From: Anaeropeptidivorans aminofermentans
GTDB lineage: Bacteria > Bacillota > Clostridia > Lachnospirales > UBA5962
Reading direction: 5' to 3'
Assembly: GCF_940670685.1 (NCBI RefSeq)
Contig: NZ_OW711693.1
Coordinates: 2,232,001-2,296,000, forward strand
DNA: 64,000 nt
Part shown: piece after piece, positions 1 through 9,496 of the stretch
Position numbering within the stretch: the stretch's first letter is position 1
Layout of the letters: every line of letters begins with the position of its first letter
Notes under the pieces: generated by a model
What the model was told of the DNA's origin: nothing
Databases searched by the model: none
Seen by the model: the letters and a program-made list of their open reading frames with translations, nothing else
Program-made: the position numbers and the translations under genes

Positions 1-1241
1 TTTAAATATCTGGCCTCGAAAATTTTACCAAATTCCATATATGCCTTATCAAGGCTTGAAAGCTCATCTTCACCAATAACAGAAGCAAGGGCTCTTACAT
101 CATTTACATGAGCATAAGATGAGAATATCTGGTTTGCAAGGTCCGGGTGGTCTTCTCTTGTATACCCTTCACCGATACCATCTTTCATAAGTCTCGAAAG
201 AGAAGGAAGTACATTCACAGGAGGGTTTATGCCCTTCTGGTAAAGGCTTCTTTCAAGAACAATCTGGCCTTCCGTAATATAGCCTGTAAGGTCTGGGACA
301 GGATGGGTAATGTCATCATTAGGCATAGTAAGAATGGGAACCTGCGTGACGGAGCCCTTGGAGCCTGCCACGATACCTGCCCTTTCATATAATGAAGCAA
401 GCTCTGAATAAAGATAGCCGGGATAGCCTTTACGGCTTGGTATCTCGCCCTTTGAAGAAGAAATTTCTCTAAGAGCCTCAGCATATGAGGTCATATCCGT
501 CAAAACTACGAGAACGTTCATATCCTTTTCATAAGCGAGATATTCTGCAACTGTAAGGGCAGCTCTTGGGGTTATAATTCTTTCAACAACGGGGTCATTG
601 GCAAGATTCAGAAACATTACCGCTCTGCCTATGGCTCCGGAATTTTCAAATTCTCTTCTGAAAAAGTCTGCAACGTCATGCTTTACGCCCATGGCGGCAA
701 AAACGATGGCAAACTTTTCATCGTTTCCCTCCCCCAAAGATGCTTGCCGTACAATCTGAGCCGCAAGCTGGTCGTGAGGAAGACCGTTTCCTGAAAATAT
801 GGGAAGCTTCTGGCCTCTGATTAATGTAGCAAGTCCATCTATGGAAGAAACCCCTGTTTGAATGAAGTTTCTCGGGTATACTCTGGATACGGGATTAATA
901 GGCTTACCGTTTACATCGGCATATTTTTCGGGATATATTTCCCCAAGGCCGTCTATAGGCCTTCCAGCGCCGTCAAATATTCTTCCAAGGATTTCTTCAG
1001 AAAGTCTTATTTCCATAGGCTTACCTGTAAATACGGCAGATGTATTTGAAAGAGAAAAATCGTCCGTTCCTTCAAAAACCTGAACCACGGCCTTATTACC
1101 GTCGATTTCAAGAACACGGCCTGTTTTCTGCTTTCCGCCTATTTTAAATTTAACTAATTCTTCATATCCTATGCCCTCTATATTTTCCAGAACAACAAAG
1201 GAGCCGTTAATTTCCGATAAACCCAAATATTCTATTTGCAT
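1..1241 (-). CDS. atpB: V-type ATP synthase subunit B (partial, 3' end outside window)
   Basis: Non-catalytic nucleotide-binding subunit of the V/A-type rotary ATPase V1 head, where it alternates with subunit A. About 413 residues are visible from the ATG at 1241; the C-terminus lies beyond position 1. The start is supported by a GGGGGAG Shine-Dalgarno five bases upstream, and the gene begins 12 bases after the stop of subunit A. In place of a canonical P-loop it has [14 protein letters not shown], which is what distinguishes B from the catalytic A subunit. The order A then B is normal for this operon, and subunit D would be expected next, outside the window. Family assignment is firm. Confidence 0.96.
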   Translation of the reverse strand, partial: MQIEYLGLSEINGSFVVLENIEGIGYEELVKFKIGGKQKTGRVLEIDGNKAVVQVFEGTDDFSLSNTSAVFTGKPMEIRLSEEILGRIFDGAGRPIDGLGEIYPEKYADVNGKPINPVSRVYPRNFIQTGVSSIDGLATLIRGQKLPIFSGNGLPHDQLAAQIVRQASLGEGNDEKFAIVFAAMGVKHDVADFFRREFENSGAIGRAVMFLNLANDPVVERIITPRAALTVAEYLAYEKDMNVLVVLTDMTSYAEALREISSSKGEIPSRKGYPGYLYSELASLYERAGIVAGSKGSVTQVPILTMPNDDITHPVPDLTGYITEGQIVLERSLYQKGINPPVNVLPSLSRLMKDGIGEGYTREDHPDLANQIFSSYAHVNDVRALASVIGEDELSSLDKAYMEFGKIFEARYL

Positions 1242-1253
1242 TTAAGCTCCCCC

Positions 1254-3017
1254 TTAGTAATTTTTATAAACATGGTCATAAAATTCGTCTATTTCTTTAA
1301 AATACCCGTCAAGCTTCTCCGGTTCGTCGTTTCCTACATTATATTTTATGGAAATAACTTTTTCAAATATAGGCTCCTTAATTAAAACGCTCATAGGGAT
1401 GTTCATATCAATCAAAAGCTTTGACTTCTTATAAAGATAAAGGATAATTTCCATCATTTTCATCTGCTTTTGGAATGGAACATAAGTATCAAAAACATGA
1501 TAGGCATTCTGCTGAACAAATCCGAGCCTTACAACCTTGGCAATTTCCAAAACAAGCTTCTGACTGTCTGGAAGAACGTCGGAGCCGATTAATTTAACGA
1601 TTTCCATAAGCTCTGATTCTTCGTTCAGAAGCTTTATGATTTCTTTTCTATGGTCTATAAAATATTCGCTTACGTTTTCTTCATACCATGGGGTTAAGTC
1701 TGTTAAATATTCACTGTAAGATGTAAGCCACTGGATTGCCGGAAAATGTCTTGCATAAGCGAGGCTTTTATCCAAAGTCCAAAAAGTTCTTACAAAACGC
1801 TTTGTGTTTTGAGTAACGGGCTCGGAAAAATCGCCGCCCTGAGGTGATACGGCGCCGATAATGCTTACGGAACCTGAGGTTTCATTTAAATTTTCAAAGC
1901 TTCCGGCCCTTTCATAAAAACCTGCAAGTCTTGAAGCAAGATACGCAGGGAAACCTTCTTCCGCCGGCATTTCTTCAAGACGGCCCGAAAGCTCTCTTAA
2001 AGCTTCTGCCCAACGGCTTGTAGAGTCCGCCATAATAGCAACGTCATATCCCATATCCCTATAGTATTCCGCAATGGTGATACCTGTATAAATACTTGCT
2101 TCACGGGCGGCAACAGGCATATTTGACGTATTTGCAATTAAAACGGTTCTGTCCATAAGAGGGTTGCCGCTTTTCGGGTCTTTAAGGCCTGAAAAGTCCT
2201 CAAGAACCTGTGTCATTTCATTTCCGCGCTCGCCGCAGCCGATATAAACGATAATGTCGGCATCGCTCCATTTTGCAAGCTGATGCTGAGTCATGGTTTT
2301 TCCCGTTCCGAATCCTCCGGGAATAGCGGCAGTTCCGCCTTTAGCAATAGGGAAAAGAGTATCGATTACCCTTTGACCTGTAATCAAGGGCCTTGAAACC
2401 TGAAGCCTTCTGTTTACGGGCCTTGGTATTCTTATGGGCCATCTTTGGGTCATAGTAATTTCTCTTTTATTGCCGTTTACATCTTCCAATACTATAAGAG
2501 GCGTATTGATTGTATATTCTCCGTCAGGCACAACGGCTATAGCCTTGCCTGAAACATCGGGAGGAATCATAATTTTATTGGTAATAAGGCTTGTTTCTTT
2601 GACCTCTGCAATAATATCTCCGGGCTTTAAAATATCTCCTGATTTTACGAGTATCTTTGTATCCCAAAGCTTCTCCGTGTCAAGGCTTTCAACATCTACG
2701 CCCCTTGATATGAAAGAACCTGATTTTTCTTCCAGAACTTTTAAAGGGCGCTCTATTCCGTCAAAAATATTACTTATAATTCCCGGGGCAAGGGTTACGG
2801 AAAGAGGCTCTCCTGAGCTTAATACTTCCTCTCCGCCTTTTAACCCCGTAGTTTGTTCAAACACCTGTATTATGGTCCTATCTTTATCTATACGGATAAC
2901 TTCTCCAATAAGCCTTTCTTCGCCCACCATAACAGTTTCTCCCATTACAAAGCCTGTATAATCCTTAACCGTTATTATGGATGAATTAACGCCGTATATA
3001 GTTCCTGATTTTACCAT
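1254..3017 (-). CDS. atpA: V-type ATP synthase subunit A (catalytic)
   Basis: Catalytic subunit of the V1 head, hydrolysing or synthesising ATP coupled to ion flow through the I/K membrane sector. The 587-residue length is typical. It has the N-terminal barrel, the V/A-specific bulge domain (about residues 110-190), the P-loop GGFGTGKT at 234-241, the CGERGNEM stretch and the ADSTSRWAEALRE motif. It sits between subunits E and B in one minus-strand operon. Whether the enzyme runs mainly as an ATPase or a synthase, and whether it uses Na+ or H+, cannot be decided from this subunit. No oddities seen. Confidence 0.98.
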   Translation of the reverse strand: MVKSGTIYGVNSSIITVKDYTGFVMGETVMVGEERLIGEVIRIDKDRTIIQVFEQTTGLKGGEEVLSSGEPLSVTLAPGIISNIFDGIERPLKVLEEKSGSFISRGVDVESLDTEKLWDTKILVKSGDILKPGDIIAEVKETSLITNKIMIPPDVSGKAIAVVPDGEYTINTPLIVLEDVNGNKREITMTQRWPIRIPRPVNRRLQVSRPLITGQRVIDTLFPIAKGGTAAIPGGFGTGKTMTQHQLAKWSDADIIVYIGCGERGNEMTQVLEDFSGLKDPKSGNPLMDRTVLIANTSNMPVAAREASIYTGITIAEYYRDMGYDVAIMADSTSRWAEALRELSGRLEEMPAEEGFPAYLASRLAGFYERAGSFENLNETSGSVSIIGAVSPQGGDFSEPVTQNTKRFVRTFWTLDKSLAYARHFPAIQWLTSYSEYLTDLTPWYEENVSEYFIDHRKEIIKLLNEESELMEIVKLIGSDVLPDSQKLVLEIAKVVRLGFVQQNAYHVFDTYVPFQKQMKMMEIILYLYKKSKLLIDMNIPMSVLIKEPIFEKVISIKYNVGNDEPEKLDGYFKEIDEFYDHVYKNY

Positions 3018-3094
3018 CGTTAAACCCTCCTTATACTTCTGATGTATAGTGAATTAACTTAAAATCAAATAAAAGTTATTCCACAAATAATTCT

Positions 3095-3679
3095 TTAAGG
3101 TTCGATGCTTGTAAATGGGTTAAACTTTTCTTTTTCTGCATTAAGCTTAGTTAAAAAACTGTTATCTATGACAATGTTTTTCCTGTTTGAATAAGCTTTA
3201 AATCCGCCTATGAAGTTTTCTTCCGATTCTTTGTAGGATAAATTAGCGTTAAGCTTTGCATTGATCTCGGGAGCAAGCTTCATATCTTCTTTAATTAAAT
3301 AAATGATACTATCAGGGTCCGTATCCATTACGCTTTTTATATTTTCAGCCAAATAAGAGATGTATTCAGGAGTGCTGCGATATTGATAAAGCTCGGTTTG
3401 TACTCTTGAAAATACGCTTTCAATAATATCCCGTCTTTTTGCCATAAGCTTTTTCTTAGATTCGCTTTCATAAACTATTAATTCTTTGTTTTCCTGCATC
3501 TCAACCTTATAGGCTTCGGCTTTTGTTTTCTTATCCCATACGGCTTTTGCTTCGTTAACCTTTTCTCTATAGCCTATTTTAATCTTTTCTTCTATCTCTT
3601 TTAATATCTTTATGCGCTGTTCTTCCGCTTCCTTCTCAACAATTTTTCCGAAAGCTTCTATCTTTTCCTTTACATTCAT
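3095..3679 (-). CDS. atpE: V-type ATP synthase subunit E (peripheral stalk)
   Basis: Peripheral-stalk (stator) subunit joining the V1 head to membrane subunit I. The N-terminal half is a long charged helix (about residues 1-110, rich in Lys and Glu) and the C-terminal half is a compact domain ending in a VIDNSFLTKL-type segment, as in other bacterial E subunits. I start it at the ATG at 3679, giving 194 residues, because an AGGTG Shine-Dalgarno lies six bases upstream; a GTG at 3688 would add three residues but overlaps that site. Assignment rests on position between F and A plus overall architecture. Confidence 0.9.
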   Translation of the reverse strand: MNVKEKIEAFGKIVEKEAEEQRIKILKEIEEKIKIGYREKVNEAKAVWDKKTKAEAYKVEMQENKELIVYESESKKKLMAKRRDIIESVFSRVQTELYQYRSTPEYISYLAENIKSVMDTDPDSIIYLIKEDMKLAPEINAKLNANLSYKESEENFIGGFKAYSNRKNIVIDNSFLTKLNAEKEKFNPFTSIEP

Positions 3680-3693
3680 ACCTATCACCTATT

Positions 3694-4002
3694 TTATAGT
3701 TTAACACCTATGGCTTTTCTTATATATTCAGAAATAAAATCAGCATTTCTTCCCGTTCCGTGCCTATCGGGAATAATAACTACTAAGGGGAGCTTCCGCG
3801 TAAGCTTAATTTCGTCAATCATATCAGGAAACTGGCCTGCAAGCTTCTCATTAATAAGCAAGATACCGATATCCTTCTGATTCATGACTTTATTTATCTC
3901 TTCTTTAAGCCCCTCTTTTTCATGTACGACAACGCCGTCTACGCCTACAAGCCGCATGCCTGTTCTCGTATCAACATTATCGCTGATTAAAAACATTCTC
4001 AT
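3694..4002 (-). CDS. atpF: V-type ATP synthase subunit F (central stalk)
   Basis: Small Rossmann-like subunit of the central rotor stalk, 102 residues, the usual length. It begins with a short beta strand followed by a DNVDTRTGMRLVGV stretch typical of archaeal/bacterial V-type F subunits, and contains the DIGILLINEKLA strand and a LPLVVIIPDRHG strand near the C-terminus. It lies six bases after subunit K and just before E. It corresponds to NtpG in Enterococcus hirae naming. Short sequence, but position and pattern agree. Confidence 0.92.
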   Translation of the reverse strand: MRMFLISDNVDTRTGMRLVGVDGVVVHEKEGLKEEINKVMNQKDIGILLINEKLAGQFPDMIDEIKLTRKLPLVVIIPDRHGTGRNADFISEYIRKAIGVKL

Positions 4003-4008
4003 TTATTA

Positions 4009-4431
4009 TCACACCCTGCCAAGGATAGTAAAGGAAATCAAAAGACCATAAATAGCGATACCTTCTGCCAAAGCAACGAATATAAGAGCCTTACCCATGA
4101 TTTTCTCATTTTCGGATAACGCACCTAAAGCGGCGGCGGCGGCCTGACCTGTTGCAATACCTGTGCCTATGGTACAAAGGCCTGTAACCAAAGCCGCAGC
4201 TAAATATGCCATTCCCTGAACGCTTGATGCTGCTGTAGCTGTAGTTTCAGCTGCAAGTGCGCTTGTTGAAAACATATATACAGTAGAAAAAACAAGTATA
4301 CCGAAGAAAGAAATTACATTTGTTAAAAGAGACATTTTAAAATTAGATTGTTCTCTTTTTCCTATAAAATAAGCTCCGAAAGGAATTGTTATGCTTAAAA
4401 TCAAAAGTACAAATAAAATTTTAACAACCAT
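4009..4431 (-). CDS. atpK: V-type ATP synthase subunit K (membrane rotor ring)
   Basis: Proteolipid of the rotor ring that carries ions through the membrane sector. The 140 residues form four hydrophobic segments (about 4-23, 33-55, 70-95 and 113-138). Only the second hairpin looks ion-binding: Gln96 in the glycine/alanine-rich GTGIATGQAA segment and Glu123 in LAEGIAIYGLL, the probable carboxylate. The start is fixed by AAGGAG seven bases before the ATG. It is separated from the upstream subunit I gene by an unusually long 343-base gap. Ion specificity is not decided by what I can see. Confidence 0.95.
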   Translation of the reverse strand: MVVKILFVLLILSITIPFGAYFIGKREQSNFKMSLLTNVISFFGILVFSTVYMFSTSALAAETTATAASSVQGMAYLAAALVTGLCTIGTGIATGQAAAAALGALSENEKIMGKALIFVALAEGIAIYGLLISFTILGRV

Positions 4432-4774
4432 ACTATTCTCTCCTTATTAATCAATGTGTATTATCAGTAGTTTCCGAAGATGGGAAAACCAATGGATATT
4501 TTGTCAGCAAACGTCAATTTGAAAAAAACTGAAATAGTATGCCTCTTTCCTGCAGCACTCAGGTTCAAAGGCAGAACTAAGGTTTTGGCGCAGAACATCA
4601 AAACAGCACGGTATACTTTAAGGATTGGAACCAGAAAAAAACCGGTCTGGATTAAAATATTGTAAACAGTAACTTTAATCTTATGGTATTTTACAAAGCA
4701 AAAACTCTTTTTTCGACGATAAAGTCACGTTCTTACGACAAAACAGACTGGAGTTTGGCATTTTCAGAAACACC
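4432..4774. other. 343-base gap inside the V-ATPase operon, no gene recognised
   Basis: All other visible spacings between adjacent genes of this operon are 78 bases or less. The gap holds no ORF with a credible ribosome site; a plus-strand frame at 4480-4665 has no Shine-Dalgarno and no recognisable product. On the minus strand there is a short GC stem around 4638-4652 and an AAACAGTAAC fragment at about 4664-4673 that resembles the terminal repeat of the MITE-like family found elsewhere in the window. It may be a decayed insertion or a site that separates expression of the ring subunit from subunit I. Confidence 0.5.
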
Positions 4775-6685
4775 CTAAATATTATTTTTTGAAGTTGCTT
4801 TAAATTCTCTTCCGCCGCCTTCATAATATCTGCTGAAAAGTTCATAGAATTCAATTCTTAATACCTGAATTCCAACAACAAGGCCTTCCATACCCATAAC
4901 CAGGATATTGCCTAAAATCATTACAAAAAGGTTATAATTCCCAGCGCCATTTTCAGCCATTAAAAGCACTACGCTCATCATTCCCGCATGGCTTAAAGCG
5001 AAGGCCCCTACCCTTACAAAAGAAACTGTATTTGTAAAATAAGTAAGGAGAACCTCAAAAAGCTCAATTACCGTTTCAAGAAGGAACATAGGCCCACTGC
5101 CGTGGGCAGACTCCCTTTTTTTCTTTTTAAGAAAATCTCCGATAGGCTCTCTAAAGGCGATAAGTATCAGGGGTATTACTATAAATAATACAATAAGCCA
5201 TGTAGCTATTGTTGTTGCCCCTCTTACAAAGGAAATTACAATTCCGATAACTGCGCCGTAAAAAATCAGCCCTGTAAGGCCATTTGGCCCTAAAAGAAGC
5301 CTCGGCAGGTCTTTTTCTTTTATAGCATTAATCATATTAAATATCATAGCTATAAAAATAAGTCCAACGCCCAAGCCAACAGCTATTACGAGTATGTCCA
5401 TCATATTTTCAAAAGGCCGCATCCATAGCGCAGGAATCAGATGTTCTATTCCGAATACGCTTCCGTACATAAGGCCGAAAAACATAGAGCTTAGACCGAT
5501 AAGCCCCATAATTGCCCCAAGTTCAAGTTTTTTGCTCTTATAAAGGTAAAGGCCTAAAAGGCTTAATACTGCACCCTGCCCTAAATCGCCAAACATCATT
5601 CCAAAAAGGAAAAAATATGTTATTGCTACAAAAGGCGTAGGGTCCATTTCCGTATATTTAGGCACGCCATATGTTCTTACAAAAAATTCAAAGGGTTTAA
5701 ACAAGCTGAAATTTGCAAGTTTTGTAGGGGGGATAGAGCGAACCGAGCCGGCCTCGTCTTCTATTATAAATATTACTTTCCTGTCATCATTTAAAACTTC
5801 TGATAATTTATTTGCCTGCTTTTCAGGCATCCATCCTACAAAAATATAAAAACCGTTGTGCATTTTAGCAGCGTATTTTCTTATTTCATAGTTTTGGAAA
5901 AGGTCTTTAATCGTACAATAAGCATCTATAATGTCCTGCTTATTAATACCCAGAGCAAAAATGGTCTCGCCCTGCTGCTTTGATATTTCCTCTTTTAGTT
6001 GCTTTATCTTTGCAGAAAGCATTTCATAAGCTCCATAGGGGGTAGCATTGATTTCCATATTCTCAATTTCAAAAGGAATATGAGTCCTCTCAAAATTAAG
6101 AGAAGATAAAAGCGTGTCTATTCTATCCTTAGAGGTAATAGGAACAAAATAAGCTCCGTAAATATGATTTTCTGTTCTTTTGCCCTCGACAAATAAAATA
6201 TCCTTTTGGGAATATACATAGGATTCAAACTGTTTAAAATTTCCGATGGGCATTCTGCCAAATCTATATTTAATGAATCGAAAATCCCTTAGATTATTTA
6301 TGTTGAAATCCATTTCCTTAAAAGGCTCAAGGTCCTCCTGAAGTATGGAAAGCTTTTCGGTTCTTTGTTCAAGCTCTTTAAGGCTTTCATCTCTTTTATC
6401 AAAAAACTCTGAGACCTTATTGAGAATTTCAAGCGCTGCTTCCTTTTCCATGCTTTTAGCAGCGTGATCTTTCTCCATGCCTATGATGTTTGCAAATTTC
6501 TCTGCCTTTTCCAAATACTTTGAATAGGGGTTTTGTTCATAACAAGGCTCAAGCCTTGAAGTATTTACAACTTCTTTTAAGGTATATTCCAATTGTATTT
6601 CATAATTGGAAATATAGTTTTCAATTACTCTGTCAATATCGTTCATGCCGCCCATAATGTTAACGTATTTCATTTTTTCTATCAA
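4775..6685 (-). CDS. atpI: V-type ATP synthase subunit I (a-type stator membrane subunit)
   Basis: Membrane stator subunit containing the ion half-channels that work against the K ring. It has a soluble N-terminal part of about 330 residues with long helices, followed by a membrane domain of about seven or eight helices. Recognisable landmarks are FGMMFGDLGQG near residue 380, the polar helix around SFVRVGAFALSHAGMM, and the C-terminal R-EFYELFSRYYEGGG-F signature. 636 residues is normal. The start is a TTG at 6685, chosen because GGAGGTG lies seven bases upstream. Between subunits C and K. Confidence 0.95.
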   Translation of the reverse strand: MIEKMKYVNIMGGMNDIDRVIENYISNYEIQLEYTLKEVVNTSRLEPCYEQNPYSKYLEKAEKFANIIGMEKDHAAKSMEKEAALEILNKVSEFFDKRDESLKELEQRTEKLSILQEDLEPFKEMDFNINNLRDFRFIKYRFGRMPIGNFKQFESYVYSQKDILFVEGKRTENHIYGAYFVPITSKDRIDTLLSSLNFERTHIPFEIENMEINATPYGAYEMLSAKIKQLKEEISKQQGETIFALGINKQDIIDAYCTIKDLFQNYEIRKYAAKMHNGFYIFVGWMPEKQANKLSEVLNDDRKVIFIIEDEAGSVRSIPPTKLANFSLFKPFEFFVRTYGVPKYTEMDPTPFVAITYFFLFGMMFGDLGQGAVLSLLGLYLYKSKKLELGAIMGLIGLSSMFFGLMYGSVFGIEHLIPALWMRPFENMMDILVIAVGLGVGLIFIAMIFNMINAIKEKDLPRLLLGPNGLTGLIFYGAVIGIVISFVRGATTIATWLIVLFIVIPLILIAFREPIGDFLKKKKRESAHGSGPMFLLETVIELFEVLLTYFTNTVSFVRVGAFALSHAGMMSVVLLMAENGAGNYNLFVMILGNILVMGMEGLVVGIQVLRIEFYELFSRYYEGGGREFKATSKNNI

Positions 6686-6718
6686 CTTGCCCCACCTCCT
6701 CTGTTATATTATCCTATA

Positions 6719-7747
6719 TCAAACTGAAGCAAGATGTAAATATTTCATTATTTCATCAGGACTTAAAGAATATCTAACTCCCTCTATTAAGGAGATAATA
6801 TTCTCTGTTTCAATTTGCTTCCTGTGAAGAAAATCGGTTATTTGTGCAATAGAATTCTGCTGGGTCATATACCTTTCATAGGCCTTATACATAACGTTAT
6901 TGTAGCATCTTGTTAAATCACTTTCATCTTTAAAGGCATATCCATAAGGCGTGTTCAAAATATAGTCATAAAGTATATTCATATTTGGCGCTTCTACAAG
7001 TTTTGATATGCTGTCGCCGGAAAGCCTGTAATGGATTGGTATGAGGTATTTGAAAATATCATTGGACTTAATTTGATAATATTTTTTAAGCCTGTATATC
7101 CATATGATATTTTGCATATCAATTTCTGTACCTGTGATATCGGTCATGATGCTTTTGTTTCTGCCTTTAAGATATTTGTTCTTATCCCTCCAAAGCCTGT
7201 TATAATAGTAAAAATCAAGGCTCATTTCCAAATCAAATATACTGATGCCCTCGGTGTAAATACCGTCCAGTATATCGTAAAATTCAGTGCCTTTAAGATT
7301 ATCTATAAGCTCTCTTGCATTTTTACTTACAATAAGCTTTGTAACATCAAAATTCAAATCGAATTTCGATATATATTCCAATTCATCTTTTGAGTAAGTA
7401 ATATTCCTTTCATCATAGAGACTGCAAAATATTAATTTAATAAGAAGCATTTCTTTTTTAAGAGCCAAAGTTTTCAAATAACGCTTAATATTAAAGTCAG
7501 GGATAAACCTGTAAATCTTATAATAATCATTAACAGGTATGATCAAAAGCTTCTGCTCGAATATATGGCGGCTATGATCAGCTTGGGCTAAAACCGAATC
7601 CATAAACTCCGTATATGCCATATTTTCTCTAAGCTTCATGCCTACGCTTTCGACACTTTTAAGGCTTGCCAGCTCATAATAATCAGAATAATCCAAAAGC
7701 CTGCCCTTCATAGCTTTTACTTTTGCATTTATACCGCTGTAATCCAT
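6719..7747 (-). CDS. atpC: V-type ATP synthase subunit C (central stalk/ring connector)
   Basis: Homologue of archaeal subunit C / eukaryotic Vma6-d, the funnel-shaped helical protein that links the rotor stalk to the membrane ring. 342 residues, almost entirely helical and rich in Tyr, Leu and Lys, with the N-terminal pattern INAKVKAMKGRLL and repeated D-YY-L-like segments expected of this family. The ATG at 7747 follows a GGCGGTG ribosome site. Sequence conservation in this family is low, so the assignment relies partly on its place between the 104-residue stalk gene and subunit I. Confidence 0.9.
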   Translation of the reverse strand: MDYSGINAKVKAMKGRLLDYSDYYELASLKSVESVGMKLRENMAYTEFMDSVLAQADHSRHIFEQKLLIIPVNDYYKIYRFIPDFNIKRYLKTLALKKEMLLIKLIFCSLYDERNITYSKDELEYISKFDLNFDVTKLIVSKNARELIDNLKGTEFYDILDGIYTEGISIFDLEMSLDFYYYNRLWRDKNKYLKGRNKSIMTDITGTEIDMQNIIWIYRLKKYYQIKSNDIFKYLIPIHYRLSGDSISKLVEAPNMNILYDYILNTPYGYAFKDESDLTRCYNNVMYKAYERYMTQQNSIAQITDFLHRKQIETENIISLIEGVRYSLSPDEIMKYLHLASV

Positions 7748-7767
7748 AATGACACCGCCTAAAATCC

Positions 7768-8082
7768 CTAATCACAATTTAATATGCTTTTCGTAATATT
7801 CTTTACCCATGACTCTGCCCTGCTGCTATACAAAAGGTCATAATCATCAAGTTTTTTCTTAATATTTGTATCAATAATGTGTTTTCTTTCTTCAATTCTT
7901 TTTTGACTGCTTTTTGAAAGTTCGATGATCCGATCTTTTGCCAAGCTTTCTATCTCAAAAATTTTCGTCTGAGATTTTTCCTCAATAATATTGGGCAAAA
8001 TCGATAAATCCTCCTCGGATTTTTTAATTATCTCCTTTGCCCTATCGTCTAAACTTATAAGCTGCATTATTATTTTCTCCAT
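7768..8082 (-). CDS. V-type ATPase peripheral-stalk subunit (G/H-like)
   Basis: First gene of the operon. The 104-residue, highly charged protein is predicted to be one continuous helix and matches the small coiled-coil partner of subunit E in the peripheral stalk (named G, H or NtpF depending on the organism). The ATG at 8082 is preceded by AGAGGCGG. Coiled-coil proteins of this size have little diagnostic sequence, so the name follows from location 20 bases upstream of subunit C and from composition. Confidence 0.8.
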   Translation of the reverse strand: MEKIIMQLISLDDRAKEIIKKSEEDLSILPNIIEEKSQTKIFEIESLAKDRIIELSKSSQKRIEERKHIIDTNIKKKLDDYDLLYSSRAESWVKNITKSILNCD

Positions 8083-8126
8083 AAAACCGCCTCTCTTAGT
8101 AAATAGCTTTAGAAAGATTACTTTCC

Positions 8127-8155
8127 ATACTAGAACTATTTACGATGTTTGTCAA
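8127..8155 (-). promoter_or_regulatory. Probable promoter of the V-ATPase operon
   Basis: On the minus strand TTGACA (8150-8155) and TAGTAT (8127-8132) are separated by exactly 17 bases, placing transcription start about 40 bases upstream of the first gene. No other good sigma-A pair lies nearby. Confidence 0.7.
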
Positions 8156-8365
8156 CAGCTCTAAAATATCGACAAATAATTCATCCGCATTCTATTTTTT
8201 GTTTCAAGTGCTCAATAATTTAAATTTAAATTTTAATTTTATGGTCTAAAATAATCTTACGAAAACTAATAATTCAGAATTTTATGCCAAAAGTATTATT
8301 TTCTTATTTTTAAAATACAAATCAAACAAATCCCGCTGTAAGAAACAATATAATTTTCGTCATTT

Positions 8366-9211
8366 TTACGGTAGTTCTAATGTTATTCTTCCAAGTTTTC
8401 CACCGCGATATTCATCCATAAGCACAATTGCCGTTCTGTTTAGGTCAATTTCGTTCCCTTTTAATTTAAAGCCCCTTGCTTGTCCTATTTTTTCAAGAAT
8501 GAAATCAGGTCTTTCATTTTCATCAATGAAAATATTGTATCTTTTTTCTATTGTTTCCGGATTAAGCTTTATAATACATTCTATGAATTTAAGGCTTAAT
8601 TGGTATATATCCATTATTTCATCCTTTACGGCTCCTGTAAAAGCAAGCTTAAGGCCTGTTTCCAAGTCCTCAAATTTAGGCCATAATATGCCCGGCGTAT
8701 CAAGAAGCTCAAAGTCCTTCTTTATCCTTATCCATTGCTTATTTCTCGTAACCCCCGGCCTGTCTCCCGTTTTAGCCATGGTTTTGCCTACAAACCGATT
8801 TATGAAGGTAGATTTTCCAACGTTCGGCACTCCCGCAACCATTGCTCTGATAGGGGTAAAGATACGGCCTCTTGCTCGCATTCTTTCAAGCTTTTCCTTC
8901 ATAAGCTCTTTCGAAGCAGACATTATTTCATTAAAGCCTGTCCCTGATGTGGAATCACAGAGAATTACCTTAAAGCCTTTTTCTTCAAAGTATTTTTTCC
9001 ACGCTCTGTTTCCTTCTTCGCTGGCAAGGTCTGATTTATTTAAAACAATAATCCTATGCTTGTTTTTAGCAAGGTCATCAATATCAGGATTCTTACTGCT
9101 TATGGGAATCCTGGCATCAAGAAGCTCTATAACGATATCAACTAAGGATATATCTTCTAATATAAGCCTCTTTGTCTTTGCCATATGTCCCGGGTACCAT
9201 TGTATATTCAT
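8366..9211 (-). CDS. rbgA: Ribosome biogenesis GTPase YlqF/RbgA
   Basis: Circularly permuted GTPase required for late maturation of the 50S subunit. The G motifs occur in the permuted order typical of YlqF/YawG proteins: G4 NKSD at residues 58-61, then G1 GVPNVGKST at 127-135 and G3 DTPG at 171-174. A C-terminal domain of about 100 residues follows. The N-terminus IQWYPGHMAK is a family hallmark. 281 residues is normal. It lies downstream of rplS on the same strand, a common pairing in Bacillota, though separated here by terminator-like hairpins and a MITE-like remnant. Confidence 0.97.
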   Translation of the reverse strand: MNIQWYPGHMAKTKRLILEDISLVDIVIELLDARIPISSKNPDIDDLAKNKHRIIVLNKSDLASEEGNRAWKKYFEEKGFKVILCDSTSGTGFNEIMSASKELMKEKLERMRARGRIFTPIRAMVAGVPNVGKSTFINRFVGKTMAKTGDRPGVTRNKQWIRIKKDFELLDTPGILWPKFEDLETGLKLAFTGAVKDEIMDIYQLSLKFIECIIKLNPETIEKRYNIFIDENERPDFILEKIGQARGFKLKGNEIDLNRTAIVLMDEYRGGKLGRITLELP

Positions 9212-9253
9212 ATCATCACCTATATTATTCTTTTAAAATTAAAATATGCCAAA

Positions 9254-9363
9254 GTAAAACAAAAAAACTTTTTTCATAAACGGCTTAAATATTTAAAACG
9301 CTATATCTAAGCTGTTCAAAATATACGCTTTATTTGTTTCACCAATACTATTGTTCTCACTTT
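9254..9363. repeat. Degenerate long-form copy of MITE-like repeat 1
   Basis: Aligns along most of its length with the copies at 11968-12097 and 34655-34769, sharing the central block CATAAACgGCTTAAA..., a C-rich turn, and a related downstream half. The terminal inverted repeats are worn. It sits between rbgA and the rplS terminator. No coding capacity. Confidence 0.5.
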
Positions 9364-9387
9364 ATAAAAACCATATCATAAAAATAT

Positions 9388-9412
9388 AAAAAAAGACGAA
9401 GCTTGAGCTTCG
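9388..9412 (-). terminator. Intrinsic terminator after rplS
   Basis: Seven-base-pair stem CGAAGCT/AGCTTCG (9397-9412) followed on the minus strand by a run of seven T. It is the second of two hairpins downstream of rplS. Confidence 0.75.
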
Positions 9413-9417
9413 CCAAG

Positions 9418-9450
9418 CCTTTGAAAAATCCCCTTGGGATTTTTCAAAGG
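9418..9450 (-). terminator. Perfect 15-bp hairpin between rplS and its terminator
   Basis: CCTTTGAAAAATCCC pairs perfectly with its complement across a three-base loop. It has no T run of its own, so it is more likely a 3' stabilising stem, or a joint element with the U-tailed hairpin six bases further on, than an independent terminator. Confidence 0.5.
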
Positions 9451-9496
9451 TTCAAATGCAAGTAATAATTTTGCCCTTATAAAAAGGCAGACGGTG

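Noticed and set aside
4480-4665. Plus-strand 61-codon frame in the V-ATPase gap
   Set aside because: No Shine-Dalgarno, no recognisable product, antisense to the operon, and no promoter.
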